A DNA stretch of 64,000 nucleotides from Arbacia lixula (Eukaryota > Echinodermata > Echinoidea > Arbacioida > Arbaciidae): contig OZ022576.1 in the NCBI GenBank assembly GCA_963669155.1, positions 11,925,434 through 11,989,433 on the forward strand, written 5' to 3'. Positions 34,594 to 47,745 of this stretch are shown here, piece by piece. A program made the translations under genes and the position numbers. Below the pieces are notes generated by a model that worked only from the letters and a program-made list of their open reading frames with translations, had not been told where the DNA came from and searched no databases. Each line of letters opens with the position of its first letter. Within the stretch, counting starts at the first letter, position 1.

Positions 34594-35540
34594 CTGAGGA
34601 ACATAAATTGCGAGCCGCTGACAGAGCGCCAGAGCCTGGGTGCCTCTATAGTAGGGAGAAGGAAAATACCTCCCTCCTGATGAAATTTCATTTCGGAGTG
34701 TTCTAGATAAAGAAAATTGGCAGACAAACAGTCTTTATTAAAACATCATCCAGCCGCATGCAAGAGAGACTTTCTTGGGGATTGTCCGAACAAGAATGAT
34801 ATGAGACTGGGACACACTCAAGACGTACATCTCAATTCTCCTCCAAGGAGAATCATCTGGGACAAATATCATACCGAGCTGCTTCAAAACAACCGCCCCT
34901 GATATGAAAAGCCTGTCCCATGTATTTCCAAGACGGATCAGTTTACCAGAGTCTACACTAGCTGAATGTTCCACGGGATTGCAGCAAGCACCACCATTAG
35001 AATAAAACAATGGAGTGATGAAAATGGGAAATATAAATAGATTGGAAAAAACAAACGCTGGACAGTAATTCAATTTGTAAAACGTGGCGTTCATTACAAA
35101 ATGTAAGAGAACACCAGAATAAACAACACTAGATTATTAGAATCGGTTCCGTGCGGTCCGCCATTGGGTAGCATTCACGCTGTTCTCCACATGCCTTTGA
35201 TATAGAACTGAGAGGAGTGTCGATAAAAAATATGAAGTTACACACATCTCTGTAATCTCATTGATTCTATTGCATTATTGATCGTAGCGGGCATTGACGG
35301 AGATCCACACAAGTTTGTCAGGAAACTGTAACAGCTAGCACTTGCTGGGAATTCCTGGAACGCTCGATTGATATGGTGTTATTTGTGATTGAGTTACAGT
35401 TCAAAGCACTTGATAAAGTATTACACATGTGAAGTAATCATTTCAACAAATGGGTTCTTGCTGAAAGCCATGCACTTCTCCTGTGAAAACCGAATCTGGC
35501 TTGATCCCGAAACATATAAGAGAAAAACCCTCTGTACCAG
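34594..35540. other. Intronic sequence, no supported feature
   Basis: Contains a 118-codon minus-strand frame (35094-34738) with mixed hydrophobic composition but no convincing splice sites or family match. Otherwise AT-rich. Confidence 0.4.
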
Positions 35541-35631
35541 TTAACCCTTTGTGTGCCAGAGGAACTGCTGCTCTATGGGATTTGTGTGTATTAATGGTGC
35601 AATAATCCACAAGCATCACGTTAACTGTTAA
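35541..35631. repeat. Dispersed ~90-bp palindromic repeat, copy 4
   Basis: The best-preserved left end in the window: TTAACCCTTTGTGTGCCAGA, then GCTCTATGGGATTTGTGTGT, ending GTTAACTGTTAA. Confidence 0.7.
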
Positions 35632-35879
35632 AGGTAAAGAGATGGAGGAAAATGTGATGACTGATAGTGAACAAAATACTAATGTAAGGGAGGGACAAAT
35701 CTCAACAGGGTACATATACACAAAGTCTACATTGCAATTTTTTTTATTTACAGATTGTCAGCAATTCTTAACTGGTAGACAACACAAGTTGTTCTATATT
35801 CTAGGTGTTCATGGTCCAAATGGTCCATAGCCCCTCCTGATAACCCTTCGTAGAACGGCCCTGTCCATAGAGATATTCA

Positions 35880-36160
35880 TTTTTCAATCAAATTTTGCAG
35901 CAATACATCATCAAAATTTCATATGAATTTTCTGAGCAATCCGTCATCATTTCTCCTATAATCTTTAGCTGTACATATCACAGCCCTATGACTTCAATTC
36001 TTCAAGTAATTTTTCTGAGCAGAATTTCTTGTCATTTCTCTAATAATGTTAGGCTGAAGGTATCACAGCAGTATGTCATGTATTCTTTGAGTCATTCCTC
36101 TGAGCAACTCCTTGCCATTTCTTCAATAATGTATGGCTGTTCCATATTGCAGCGAGAAAA
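35880..36160. repeat. Three-copy tandem array, period about 85 bp
   Basis: TTTTCTGAGCA recurs at about 35929, 36011 and 36097, each followed by TTGTCATTTCTCTAATAATGTTTAGCTG-like sequence and TATCACAGC. Copies differ by roughly 15-20%. Confidence 0.75.
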
Positions 36161-36879
36161 GTTCAACTCATTTGTGTTGATCTTGGAGCAGCACTGGTTG
36201 ATTGTTGACTCGAGAATCGCAGGCTGGTGTTTTAATCCTCTACAGTCGGCCAAGATCAGGCTGCTACACTCTCATGGTAAACACACTTGGCCTAGATACA
36301 AATATTGTCTGCCTCTTATACAAATTAACCACCACAGTGGGAGGAGACATAGACATTCAAGCACAGACACCATTGTAAGTGTGTGGGGCTGGGAAGACGG
36401 GCATGTTGACTCTGTGCTCCACTCACACCATCAGTACTGGCACACATTCATGTTATTCTATTAAGTGCAATTGATGAGATACAGAAGGAGATCAAATTAA
36501 TTACAGATAATTGGCTCAACAAGATGCAAAAATCTATTCAGGCATGCACACCTTTTCCTTTTCATAAAGTCAGGTGATAATATACAAAGCAATACCGGAA
36601 ATATGGATATTATTGTACATTGAAGGTGCGATTCTCCCAGGTTTGCACTCGATAATATCTGACACTCAGCTGACCTGAATGTGCACTTCTAGTTGTCATA
36701 AATATACACTCACTACTGACATCCACCCATCAAGTACTAGATAGATGAATATAGGTTTTTTGTCCACAAACCTAATCATGGACTGCACCCAAATCAAAAA
36801 GCATCCAGTTTACTGTGTTTTCATCCGGTGGTACAATATGTTCTGCAGCCAGAGCCAGACACAATCCATATCACCTCAC
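36161..36879. other. Intronic sequence, no supported feature
   Basis: A 189-codon plus-strand frame spans 35895-36464 but overlaps the tandem array and has no recognisable domain. Confidence 0.45.
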
Positions 36880-36917
36880 CTGTGCTTGCTAAGAAACTAA
36901 TCTCTCCGGAGATAGAA
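36880..36917 (-). CDS. Candidate 38-nt microexon of the large gene (weak)
   Basis: Strong donor (CACAG followed by GTGAGG) preceded by acceptor ACACTACAG. It encodes SISGEISFLAST in the frame that accepts two incoming bases and passes one on. This matches the candidate exon at 60898 or 45478 before it and 34593 after it. The acceptor has no clear pyrimidine tract. Confidence 0.25.
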
Positions 36918-36999
36918 CTGTAGTGTCATTATCCATGATTCCTCTCTTTCATCCAATAAGCAAGATGATATTCTAGTTCCAAAACTAGGATTATATGAC

Positions 37000-37250
37000 A
37001 TGATCTGAAGCATGCTGCACCCATCTCTACTTCCTCTATACTTTCCTTCCGTGACAGCAGTAGGTCTACTCTCTTTGTCAGCTATAGGTCTTATCTACAT
37101 CCACTCCCCATCTCACCTTTGCTGTACAGTACCTACATCCACATCAGCACCCATCCATCTCACCTCCACCACCCATATATCACGCACCCAGACACCCAGA
37201 CACACACAGACAGACAGACGGACAAACAGCACTAGCTAGGTCCAACTGAC
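37000..37250 (+). repeat. Pyrimidine/CA-rich low-complexity sequence
   Basis: CATC/CACC-rich stretch ending in CACACAGACAGACAGACGG. No gene. Confidence 0.6.
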
Positions 37251-37944
37251 AGACAGACGTGTGGAGAGAAAGTCTCCCCATTCCCAGCATTCCACCATAC
37301 CTATCACCAGCTGAGCCGAAACAGCTTCGCCTTCTCACAATAAAACAGAATTTTTTATTTATTTCATGGATATGCCCTGGTGAGAACTGGCATAAAAATA
37401 TGACACAACCGAGAGTAGATTTTTGCAGCTGCAGTCTGTTTTAAAGAGCTACATATTGTGTTTATCCTATCATTTTATATCTTACTTTGTAAAAGATATG
37501 GAAATATTATCACTATCAGCACAACTGATGGATTTTAAACGCCATTTCTTAATGACCCATAGAAATTTAGTTCTGCACCGTGTTATGTTGTTTTAAAAAA
37601 AACTGAGGTAACTGACTGGGCCTACTGAAGAATGGGACAGTTGGAAAAACACCTTTTGTGGGAAAACATTGACTTTAACGCAGAGTTTGTTTTGAAAACC
37701 TTGCCTCTGTGAACAAAATCGGAAGTGATACACAAAGGAGGACATTTCTTAAACATGCACCATAGGACAGCATGTAAAAGTAAGGCAAATATCTAGAACT
37801 GCCTTCTCAGGGAGTAGACAAATTGGAGATGATTATAGATATGCTGATGGTTAAGTTTCCACTACAGTTCAACATACAAATTAGTTTGATTAAAATAAAT
37901 TTGAAGAGCAACAACAAATAGACTAATTGCTGTGTAGCATAATG

Positions 37945-38105
37945 ATAAAACAAAGGTTTTCTGAGATTTTACTGCATGTGGATGTGCTGATACATATAGT
38001 AGAAAATAAACTGATTCTGTACAGATCATAGATGAAAACACAGAAAAAAAAGGCTTTCTGAGATTTTTTTGTATGTGTACGGACATCATTTCTAAACCAG
38101 ATTTC
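37945..38105. repeat. Two-copy tandem duplication, period about 100 bp
   Basis: TTTTCTGAGATTTT followed by GTATGTG-like sequence occurs near 37955 and 38055, with related flanks (ATAGATGAAAACA versus ATAATGATAAAACA). Confidence 0.55.
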
Positions 38106-38285
38106 CATGACTCTCTGATAAGAAAAGTACAAATAATTCAATGAAGGGTGGTGTCCATGTTCTTGATTTTTGAGTTCCATTATCCTTCCCATGGGATCTC
38201 TCTCATTTTCCACATACTAACATAATATGAGTGTTTCTAAGATTGAGAAGAATAGGCCTTGGTTTGAAATTACAGTGTTGAACGC

Positions 38286-38299
38286 CCCCCCCCCCCCCT
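38286..38299 (+). repeat. Poly-C run
   Basis: Fourteen consecutive C. One of many C or G runs of ten or more in the window. Confidence 0.95.
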
Positions 38300-38514
38300 C
38301 TCCAGTGTAATTGAAGGTCTGCATGTGTCCAGACAACATCACAAAAGCACTACTTTTAGGTTCAATAATTTCACAATTCATCTCGCATTGTGCTGAGAGA
38401 AAAGGGATAGGAGATGTAATGTGCCGGCCCTGTGATTCTAATCAATGGAGTGTTTTCAGAGCCCCTGGAGAAATCATCTGGGGTATTCGATACTAACCAC
38501 CAAAACTGCAACAG

Positions 38515-38709
38515 TCACAAATCAGCGGCGAACCCTGAAATGCGAGGCCACATGAACTTACACAGAGAATCTGCCATTTCAGTTCCATTTTGGGGGATAC
38601 CGTAAGCTTTCTTTTTTGGCTGATGGATGTGGCATTTCCTCCAGTGATAGAAATTCCATACATCCCAGAGGGGAACTACGGTAGAATTAACCATCTCAGT
38701 GCTAAGCAC
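38515..38709 (-). CDS. Possible exon or fragment with WDVWNFYHW segment
   Basis: An open frame of 64 codons reads ...PLWDVWNFYHWRKCHIHQPK... An acceptor (TTAATTCTACCGTAG, near 38681) and a GTAAGT donor (near 38567) bracket 114 nt that are open in two frames. The aromatic-rich frame looks protein-like, but its phase does not join cleanly to the other candidate exons. It may belong to an alternative transcript, a different gene, or be chance. Confidence 0.2.
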   Translation of the reverse strand: MLSTEMVNSTVVPLWDVWNFYHWRKCHIHQPKKKAYGIPQNGTEMADSLCKFMWPRISGFAADL

Positions 38710-41700
38710 TGGCAGCCCATTATATGAATAACAACATTTTTGCCTATAGGATTGAAAGGGTTCACTTATGGCGTGTGGGAAAACACCAGCCTCCCAGACT
38801 TTAACGCCACGCCCACTTTTAATGTCTATTCAAGAGATATTAGACCTACTCTTATTACGTCGCTGTGCTATATTCATTTTTTTCTCAAGCTTTGAATACT
38901 GCATACATAATACACAGGTAAAAGCAATCATCTAAACTGGAGACGCAACTGTTGAATTTTAAGATCATAGAGCATAATGGACTAGACCATGACTGTATGC
39001 AATTTTAGTTGTGATCAACATCCCAAATACAGAGAATACATCTTATAAATATATTAATCAAATGATTAAACACACCGGAATACACTCTGATGATTTTTAA
39101 ATGATAATACCAATGTAAGAATCATTGAAAATTACAGAAATAAAAACAATTGGTAACAGGGGTCAATATATTGCACAGATGTGCTAAGCTGACCAAACCC
39201 TTTTAAAGTATGAACACCTTTTGCATTTCTGATTATGATAGCATATATCCATAGACAAGACAAATTACAGAAATTCTCTGTATACAGACTCTGATTAATC
39301 ATTTACCAAGTTACACTTGAGCATGAAATGTCATTTTGATTTTCCATGAAAAGTTAATCTTGTAATTGACACCAAGGCAGTGAGTTTGCACTCTTGTCTG
39401 ACAAAGCCAAAGGTTGAGATGAGCTCCACACTGACAAAGGATCAGCTAATAGAAGGGGATGTTTACATAACAGATATGAATAGTTGTCTGCAACTGAACA
39501 CCCTTCCTCCGAATCGGGTGAACAAAAAACCGTCAGTGACACACAACACCGTCATTGCGGTATGAATGAAAGAACAAACGGTGGCAGAATCACACGTTTG
39601 GAGTGGTTTTCTCTCCTATTGATTTTCCTCCTCCTATAAGAGCGTTCCAGCAAGCGACTGTTTGTCTTGGGATGTGGTGTAGACGAGTGTGTGATCAAGG
39701 AAGGTAAAGCTAAGTCATGTCACACACATTCAAAGGCCCCCGCTGTTTGTTCGTACAAACTATACCGGGCGAAATGGTCAATTATGAGGTTAATACGCAC
39801 CACACCAGTCTTGACATCATATCAAACATGAATGAGATTCTGGGAATACGTTAAAGAGGGTATTACGCGGAAATCTAGCTGCAGTACCATTATCAATGTG
39901 GGGCCAGGATTTTAAGGAATAGTTAACCAGCAATATGCAAAACTTTGTGGTTATTCTTTGTACTCAAAACCTTTCTTTCCATCTTCTTTTATACTCCTTT
40001 TCTCATACACGATCTTTTAATCATCTTCGCATCTAATATAGTCCAATGTATCATATGTTTAATGAAAGACTTTGATATATTAAAAAACTAAAGAGCTAAA
40101 GTGTAATCTCATATCTTATTTCAAATAATTTCATGAAGGCAAATCTCATCCTGTTCTACATCCAAATTCTGGACAAAGGCCACATGGACTGAATATCACA
40201 CATGCATGATATCTCTTGCATCAAGAAACAAAGATAATGGTGACAAATGGGAAGATATCACACAGGAAGTGGCAGTAACAACTCTTCACTAAAACCTACT
40301 GTGCCTGCGCAAAGAGCGACACAATACAGACAAGACAAAAGTAGCACGAGGGCACTGTTTGAATAGCAATGACCCCTCATAAATAACAGATTTTCTGGCA
40401 CTGTTTTTGCGTTATGAGACGGGGCAGACGCTTTTGATTTACAATCATCAACCGCAATTATGGTCATTTCATGATGGGCACCTTTATGCCACCGGGTACT
40501 AGACAAGAATAATGGCATGCCAGATAATAAAAGAGTTTGAGGTTGATTTCATGGGGACTGGATCTATTCAGAGAGAACTAAACGTGGTATCTTTCTGTGA
40601 TACATCCTGTCTTTTCAAGGTGTGTCTATATGAAGAGCTTGCATCCAAAAATGGCAAAATCCACTTTTCTTAAAAATTGACTAATTTCTTACATCACAAT
40701 GAGAAGCATGAAAGCTTTTAATGAAATAAGAATTTAAGATTGATTAAATAAGGAAGACCAAAAATTGTCACGCTGTACCTTAAGTTTCCTATAGGTGGCT
40801 GTACAAAGTTAGATTAAGTAACCTGTTTTTCTCTTAAGTTTCATTTTTTTTAAAAGCTTTTTTTAGAACTTAATTCTTCCAATGCACTGCTAATCCTTAA
40901 AGTAGACATAAGAGCACGATCACAAAAATTGAGATCTTTACATCATTAGAAAGCTTTCAACCTACTTAACATGGATATGAGACTCAAATACAACAGAACG
41001 AAATGAAAATATTACAATAACTGATTAAACTTCACTGAATCTGGAAGTCGTTGATTGCCGATTTTCACGCAGTGAATTCGGTACCTTTGACATGACGTCA
41101 CGTAATGCATACATTTGTCGGGAAAGTGATGGGGAGTGATGTGTTGTGTAGAAAGTCGACGTAAATACACAGTTGTCTCAGAGCTTATATTGTTATTATG
41201 AGTCAATCTATTTGATTTCTTCTTAATCAGTTTTAATAAATAAATAATTGAAACATGTTATATAATCACAATATTCTTTTTATACCGTGAAATATATTTT
41301 TTTAGGATTGGAAACGAATGGTGTGTGCGGGGGTATTCGGTATAGGCTACACTAGATCTGACTTGCAAATAAAAGTAGACCTATTATGGATGTGTCTAAA
41401 TTTTGAACTGTATATGGAATCATTCTCCTCATTAATCATAGCTGACAGCCTACATATTCATAACAAGCGAGATATTTGAAATAAGGATAGTCAAATAGGA
41501 AGTTTGCATGATCACAATTTCTCGCTGTTGAAATTCAAGCTGACGATATTTTGTCCGCGAGTGAGCGATTTATACGCACAGAGCTAAGCCAGCGGAAGTA
41601 GCATGCATATGTACACATGCATGCACGATCGATACGCTCGCATCCGTTTTCACTGTAGCTGCTTGTGATATTATACTCCAGGAATTTGGACAAAAGTCGG

Positions 41701-42880
41701 CTTGTGCTTCTTAGCTGGTGTGGTTGCTTGGATCCATGATGGAAGACGATCGATGGTGGGTTGTCAAGTCCAGAGATTAAGATGAAACGGAACTTGTGAA
41801 GGCAGAATTCGCCACTGCTCATGCACTGAACTAGCTACGTAGTACATCAGTGTGCTCACGCCATGGTGCATGGCCTTGGTGAGTACAATTATTTTCTTCA
41901 CTGCATTTTGATGAATTTTGACAAATTTTCCATGCAGGGAAGGCATGAAAGATGATTCGAAACGGAGTTCATCACCTCCCTGAAATGTACATGCATCGGG
42001 ACAAGTGTGATCTTAACCCGAATAAAGGGATAGCTCAAATTTCATTCACAGAATTACTAGCCAGTGCATGGGCACTGTCCCTTTCTAACTCACAGTAACA
42101 GTGTCACTAACAGTAACAGTTTAGCAACAACAGTACTAAATTTGTTTAGGCTCAAATGTACTTGTGAAAATATTAATATTAATATTAACAAGTTCAATGT
42201 GTATCAATGTAGAAAATCAATGCGAATTGCAGCACTATATTTTTACACACATTATAAGAGGCATTGTTCAGAATTTCTAGAGAGTTTTTTAAGTAGTGAC
42301 ACTAGTGTGCTGATCGATACTCTGTCTCTGGCAGTAGGCCTATACCCCAATTACATTGTGTGAAAATGTGAGAAATGAATATGATTCTTATCAATTGACC
42401 CAGAAATGTATATTTTCAAAAATCATCAAACAACCTAGGTCGCTTACATGTAGTTGCTTTATTAAAACAGTGTATGATTTTCCTTTGGTCTTCATTGTAG
42501 AAAACACATGGCTCAGGATTGCTCATCAAGCTGCCAGATGTAGTCCATCCGCGCTACTGGCCATGGAGACCACTCCTTTCAGCCAGCGGGCATGACATCG
42601 TTCTTGGATTTGCTGTCCTAACCTGGGTATGATGGAACGCGTTCCTCATCAGGACACCCATATTTTTGAGAGAAGATCAATATTCAGTCGTGCACACATT
42701 ACGCCACTGATTCACAAAGTATGCACACCGCAGCAGACCACAGATTGCGCGACTCCACAAATCTGTCCGCCCGATTGTGTTTCAGGGTGAAAATTTTTGT
42801 GTGTTGATGCACCACCAACGTTCGTTGACGGCGGATTACTAAATACAGTCCAGGGGGTGGATTATTATTATAGCTGCATG
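38710..42880. other. Long intronic stretch, AT-rich
   Basis: No supported gene or clear repeat. A 40258-40518 minus frame has one hydrophobic stretch but no splice support. A TGACGTCA palindrome occurs near 41096. The interval 41540-41900 is somewhat richer in CG. Confidence 0.4.
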
Positions 42881-42884
42881 GACA

Positions 42885-43169
42885 TCAACAGACGAAACCA
42901 TTTTGCCACGATTCTGCAATCATAAAGGCCTCCTTCTGGAAATGAGACGTCCCATTCGCAATGACAGCGTGGACTCCTTCGACGTCGTTCTCCTGTAGCT
43001 CGAGCCGCCGCAGCATCAACGACATCGCGACCGCACCACAAGAACTACTTCCCGTGGAGGAATTTCCCACAATTTCCCACCTGTGACTTTGAACTAATAC
43101 CCCTGTTGCCACTGTAGGAACTTTTTTTCTTTGATAACTAAATTTTTTGGAATATTCCCCCAAGCACAC
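42885..43169 (-). CDS. CpG-rich open frame, possible first exon or gene fragment
   Basis: Within a locally CG-rich block the minus strand has an internal ATG at about 43031 opening MSLMLRRLELQENDVEGVHA and continuing VIANGTSHFQKEAFMIAESW to a stop near 42885. Composition is typical of coding sequence and unlike nearby intron. Possible readings are an alternative 5' exon of the large gene, a nested small gene, or a retrocopy fragment. I do not recognise the protein. Confidence 0.25.
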   Translation of the reverse strand: MCLGEYSKKFSYQRKKVPTVATGVLVQSHRWEIVGNSSTGSSSCGAVAMSLMLRRLELQENDVEGVHAVIANGTSHFQKEAFMIAESWQNGFVC

Positions 43170-43199
43170 TCGTGAGTTGAAATGATAATTGATATCTCC

Positions 43200-45477
43200 A
43201 TTTTATGTGTTCTAGATTTAATCTGACTCGGATTGTACGCAGATGCATGCCTGCATATTCTAATTGATCTCATGTTGTGATCACGCTCCTAATCGTCTGA
43301 ATCTTCCATCAATAAAGGGAAAAGAAAGGAAGTTTTATCTCTCTTGCAATTTTTGTGTGTCTTCCTTAGCTTAATCTTTAGTCTAATTTTAAGTTCTCTA
43401 TGCGATTTTTTTCCACATAGCGCATAAATAACTTGAACAATATTTATTATGCTAGTTATTAGTGAAAGAACTTTCTGTTTCTGGGCTTATTTTAATTAGA
43501 AGGTAGTAGTAAAGATAGCATGCTCAATCCTGTGAATCCACCTGAATTATACTGCAGCAGACTACTGAATATAATTACATGTAGTAAGAATAAATACATG
43601 TAAGAAATCGTGGGTTGATATTATCCTAATAATTATGTCATCCATCTAATAGTTAGCAGTAGATGCAGGTTTCCAATCTAATGTTCTTTTTATTGATTTG
43701 CAGGATGGAGCAGGCTATCGTGCCCCAACTACTGGGTATATGCCTTAATTTTTTTTCTCAAACTTTTATTAAAATGTTTGTAAAACATGTATTGTTAATA
43801 GGAGTTAAAATTATGATTACTCCAGGCATGTGAGAGAGAAGGGGAATATAAAAGAGAGAAAAGAGGTGATGAAGAGAAATGTGGACACACATAAGAAGAG
43901 GGGAAAGAGAAAGTTGGTGTAAGGAGAGGAGGGCAGGGAGAGAGGTGGTTGGCATAAGGAGGGGAAAGGATGTAAAAAGGTATTGAGAATAACATATAGA
44001 GTATGAGAGATCCAGAAATGTCAAAAGAGAAAGTGAGAAAAGGGAGTACACAAAGACTCATTTTGGCCTAGATGTGTGTTCTAGAATTCTCAAATAATGT
44101 CTCTACTCTGTTCCTCATCTCTCCTTTTCTCCCTCCCTATCCATTTCTCTCACACACTCAATATTTATCTCTTCATCTGTGATCTGTCCATCGCTTTCAC
44201 GCTGATCGCACCATTCAAATTTCACGTAGGCTTCACAGCATACAACGCACGAAACAACTCACTGCACATTACATGAAAACATGCATATGGGACTTCGTAC
44301 GAATTTACCCTTCGTAATGGGAGACGGTGGGGGGAAAATGTGATCTCGACCCGATTAAACACGAATCACCGCAAAAATGTACATATCTTAGCTAGATATA
44401 TTAATTTCCAACTCGGATATGGTTTGAATTAGCGGGCTCAACATTTTTTGTGTGTGAAAAGAGACAGTTTCTAAAGAAAAAAAATCTCGACTTATTCGGA
44501 TTCGGGAGACGTGTTGGGGGAAAAAATGATCGGATCAACTTTCACGGTCTGCATACCGAAAAGGCACACACACACGTTCGTATATTTTAACACACGCACA
44601 CACACACGCACACACACAAAAAAAGTTATGAAATGTGAAATATAACATTGATAACGCAACTATTTTTACCTGTTAAGCCTGTTGATTATTATTTATGACA
44701 TCATTAATATATCACAGGTAAAGAAATATACACACAACTATTAATTACATGAGTTTTCACCCTTTGAAAATAAAAGCTAATATTTCTCTGGAGCTCTGTA
44801 TATGATTTTCTGTGGGACACCCGGGGCCGTGATGAGAGGATATCCATGACGTTACGTCACATAGACTGAGTCGTATTTCGTGGCTGGTTTTCAGGCCCGG
44901 AAGAGAGGCCATTTTTGTGGTACTTTAGTTGAGGATATCAAGAGGCTAGACGATTTTTGTGATATCATATGTTGATAAACAGATTATAAATAGCATATGC
45001 TTTCATTAGATATAAAATTCATGGATATTTTTTTTCCTCTTATATCAACTTTAATGGGGTCCTCTCATTCCATTCTATGAATGATGATTGATGATACTTT
45101 ATTATGTTCATCTGTCAATAGTATGCTAAGTTTTAGTACAGTGAACAATATAATCTGACATAGATTTGAACATGCTCATCGAAAAGGTCTTCTCTATTAA
45201 CAGAAATATCATTTCTTTCACTAACAGGAATATGCATTCAAATATCACTAAATTGATTTGAAAATGACTATATCCAATGTATCATGTATTACTAACTACA
45301 TACAAAAAGAACAATAATCATACGGTAACCCCAATACTATTAATACTACTACTGATAATATGAGTGATAATAATGACAGAAGTTCAGAAAAATATCAACT
45401 ATGATAGAGATAATGATTGTGGTCCAATAAATCCATAAAAAGAATTAGAAGTTAGAAATAAGGAATTATTTTCTTAC
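43200..45477. other. Intronic stretch, AT-rich
   Basis: Purine-rich tract at about 43825-44050 and short CA repeats near 44590. A CRE-like ATGACGTTACGTCAC lies at about 44848. No exon is supported. Confidence 0.4.
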
Positions 45478-45534
45478 CTTGACATTTCATTCGAAAGGGA
45501 AGAAAGATAATACACATGTGATATGCCCCTTTGA
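45478..45534 (-). CDS. Candidate 57-nt exon of the large gene (weak)
   Basis: Good acceptor (CTTACTTTATTTCCCAAG) and strong donor (TCAAG followed by GTAAGA). Two of three frames are open. The frame compatible with neighbours on either side reads QRGISHVYYLSSLSNEMS. It could equally be a non-coding exon. Confidence 0.25.
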
Positions 45535-45899
45535 CTTGGGAAATAAAGTAAGACACACACACGTACATACATACCTCCTAAATGAAGACTGGCACACAGA
45601 CGAAGCATAATGAATGGACATTCTCCTCCTGACCTTTGCTCTACAGGCTAAACAAACAGCCTTAATGGGGACACTAATCAGCCAGTATTAAACCAGCCTT
45701 GTGATTCTAATTACTTCTTAATCATCTCCAGTCTGGTATCGGGGGTATCACCAGCTTCCTCACAAACAAAGAGATAGATCGACGATGAATCGGTAATGGG
45801 CGCTCCTGTAATGCTATCTGCATTCAGTTCGTGTCAATCATCAGGCGGGGGCGATCGATAATGTATAGCAGTGATACCCTGTCCCCCTTACCTGTTAAC

Positions 45900-45990
45900 T
45901 TAACTCCTTCTGTGCCAGAGAAATTGTTGACATATAGGATTTCTTTGTATTACTGGGGTAATAATTAGACCGTCTCACATAAAGGGTTAA
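45900..45990. repeat. Dispersed ~90-bp palindromic repeat, copy 5
   Basis: Starts TTAACTCCTTCTGTGCCAGA and ends CTCACATAAAGGGTTAA. It lies 10 bp from a separate element at 46001. Confidence 0.7.
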
Positions 45991-46000
45991 TCACTCTTTA

Positions 46001-46157
46001 GGGGCGTCTTCATTAGCTCGAGCTGGGCAAAATAGCGAGCTTGTTCTGATCGGGTTAGCTAGCCAGATCACGAAATAGCTAGCTATTTGTGTCTTCATTA
46101 GCCTGATCAGGCAAAATAGCTAGCTATTTCGTCTGACCGGGCTAATGAAGACGCACC
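46001..46157. mobile_element. Deleted copy of the GCGTCTTCATTAGC-ended element
   Basis: Starts GGGGCGTCTTCATTAGCTCG and ends GGGCTAATGAAGACGCACC, inverted ends. The interior is AGCTAGCTATTT palindromes only. At 157 bp it appears to be an internally deleted version of the ~500-bp copies at 51303 and 59780. Confidence 0.8.
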
Positions 46158-47600
46158 TTTTGTAGACGCACAGCCTCAGGTAAAGAAGTCAGCACAAAAA
46201 GCTTTCCAGAGGAATAAAATACACGCAAAACCTACTCAGCTACTGTATTTGGGTTGAGTTCATCTCAACCTGCTTCCAGCTGCTCCACTAGTCTTGTAGG
46301 CACAGACTCTAATGTGACACCATGTCAAATATGTGCCTGGACATAAGGCTACATAAGCCCAATGTGCTGTTCATGTTACAATGATGTATTTTCAAACATA
46401 ATAACCCATATTCACAACGGTGGCTGAACTTAGACGCAAAATAAATCATCTGATGCTGTCACAAAATCCTTGATTTTTTATCGCAGAATCACAACAGTCC
46501 ATGATATAAATTATTTGCTGTAATTATTATGTGGGAAAACTCAATGCACCATGGTGATTCCAAGGACAAAATAAATTATATTGAATCAATAAAAATGTTT
46601 CATGTTGTTTACCATATATGGCATCCCATATAGTTAGCTCAAGTTTAGTCCACCTGTTAAGTTATACCACCTTTGATGAAGACAAACAGACTGACTGACT
46701 GACAGACAAGGGTTCGTGCCAGCAAACTATAGCTCCACGTCACTACAAAGCACGACTGGCGTGAATAGACTACAAAGCAGACTTTCGCTACTATTTAAGC
46801 AGCCAACAATGACTCAAACCTGAAATTGGATCAACCTGAATGCATTCTCATGACAAGAACTTAATTCCTGAATGTGAGCTACATTCAAAGAAATCTAGAG
46901 CAAAGTAAATACAGATTCTGGCTCTGACTGTGATGAGTAACCACAGAAAGAGCTCACTTTCACAGCGAAGTGATGCCGTCCATGTAAGATGGATTGAATA
47001 GGGATAAATTCAACCCATTTTTATCTACATTTTGATATCGTTTGTGATAAATTTGAAAACCTTTTTTCAGTAAATGCTACAAAATAATTCATTTGTCCAT
47101 TGGTAACTGTCATGGCTGCATTTATATCTCCACATGGTATAAGATATAGCAATGTTATGCTTCCTATTTGCCGGCGGCATGATGGTTCTAGGATTTTGAG
47201 AGTGAACATGTTTAGACATTTTCTGCAGTGTAGTTATGAGCCATGGTAAGACCGGCTCAAGAAATGGTAATTTATGGAAATCATTTCTGCTACCCTGGGA
47301 CTGAAATCCTCAGCTTTCATGTAAGAAAAATAAGAATGTTTATCCTTTGATCCTAGCCTCCAGTATTATCCCTTCAGGATCATCACAAAATCTATCTCTC
47401 TCCCTATCCCCTGGTCTCTTTTCTCTTCATGTGTTCTATCTCCTCCTTCAAACCCATCTACCGGTATCCCCTACTCACATCAACACAGCCTTCCCCCCTC
47501 TCTGTCCATCCTTCCCCTAGGCCTTCTTCTTCCTCTCTTTCTTTAATATGATAGTACCCCCCTCCCCACCACTCTTTCTGCCTCCCTGACAAACAGTCTC
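46158..47600. other. Intronic sequence without features
   Basis: AT-rich, apart from a short CTGACTGACTGACAGAC tandem near 46690. No exon supported. Confidence 0.45.
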
Positions 47601-47616
47601 CCTCCCCCCCCCCTCT

Positions 47617-47663
<47 letters not shown>

Positions 47664-47671
47664 ACTCTCTC

Positions 47672-47718
<47 letters not shown>

Positions 47719-47745
47719 TTCTCTTTCTGTCCATCTCCCTCTCTT
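47600..47745 (+). repeat. C-run and (CT)n microsatellite
   Basis: CCCCCCCCC runs followed by two (CT)n tracts (about 47628-47658 and 47685-47715). Frames across it are low complexity. Confidence 0.9.

Noticed and set aside
35895..36464. 189-codon plus-strand frame
   Set aside because: Begins in an 85-bp tandem array, has no domain, start context or splice support, and is opposite to the transcribed strand.
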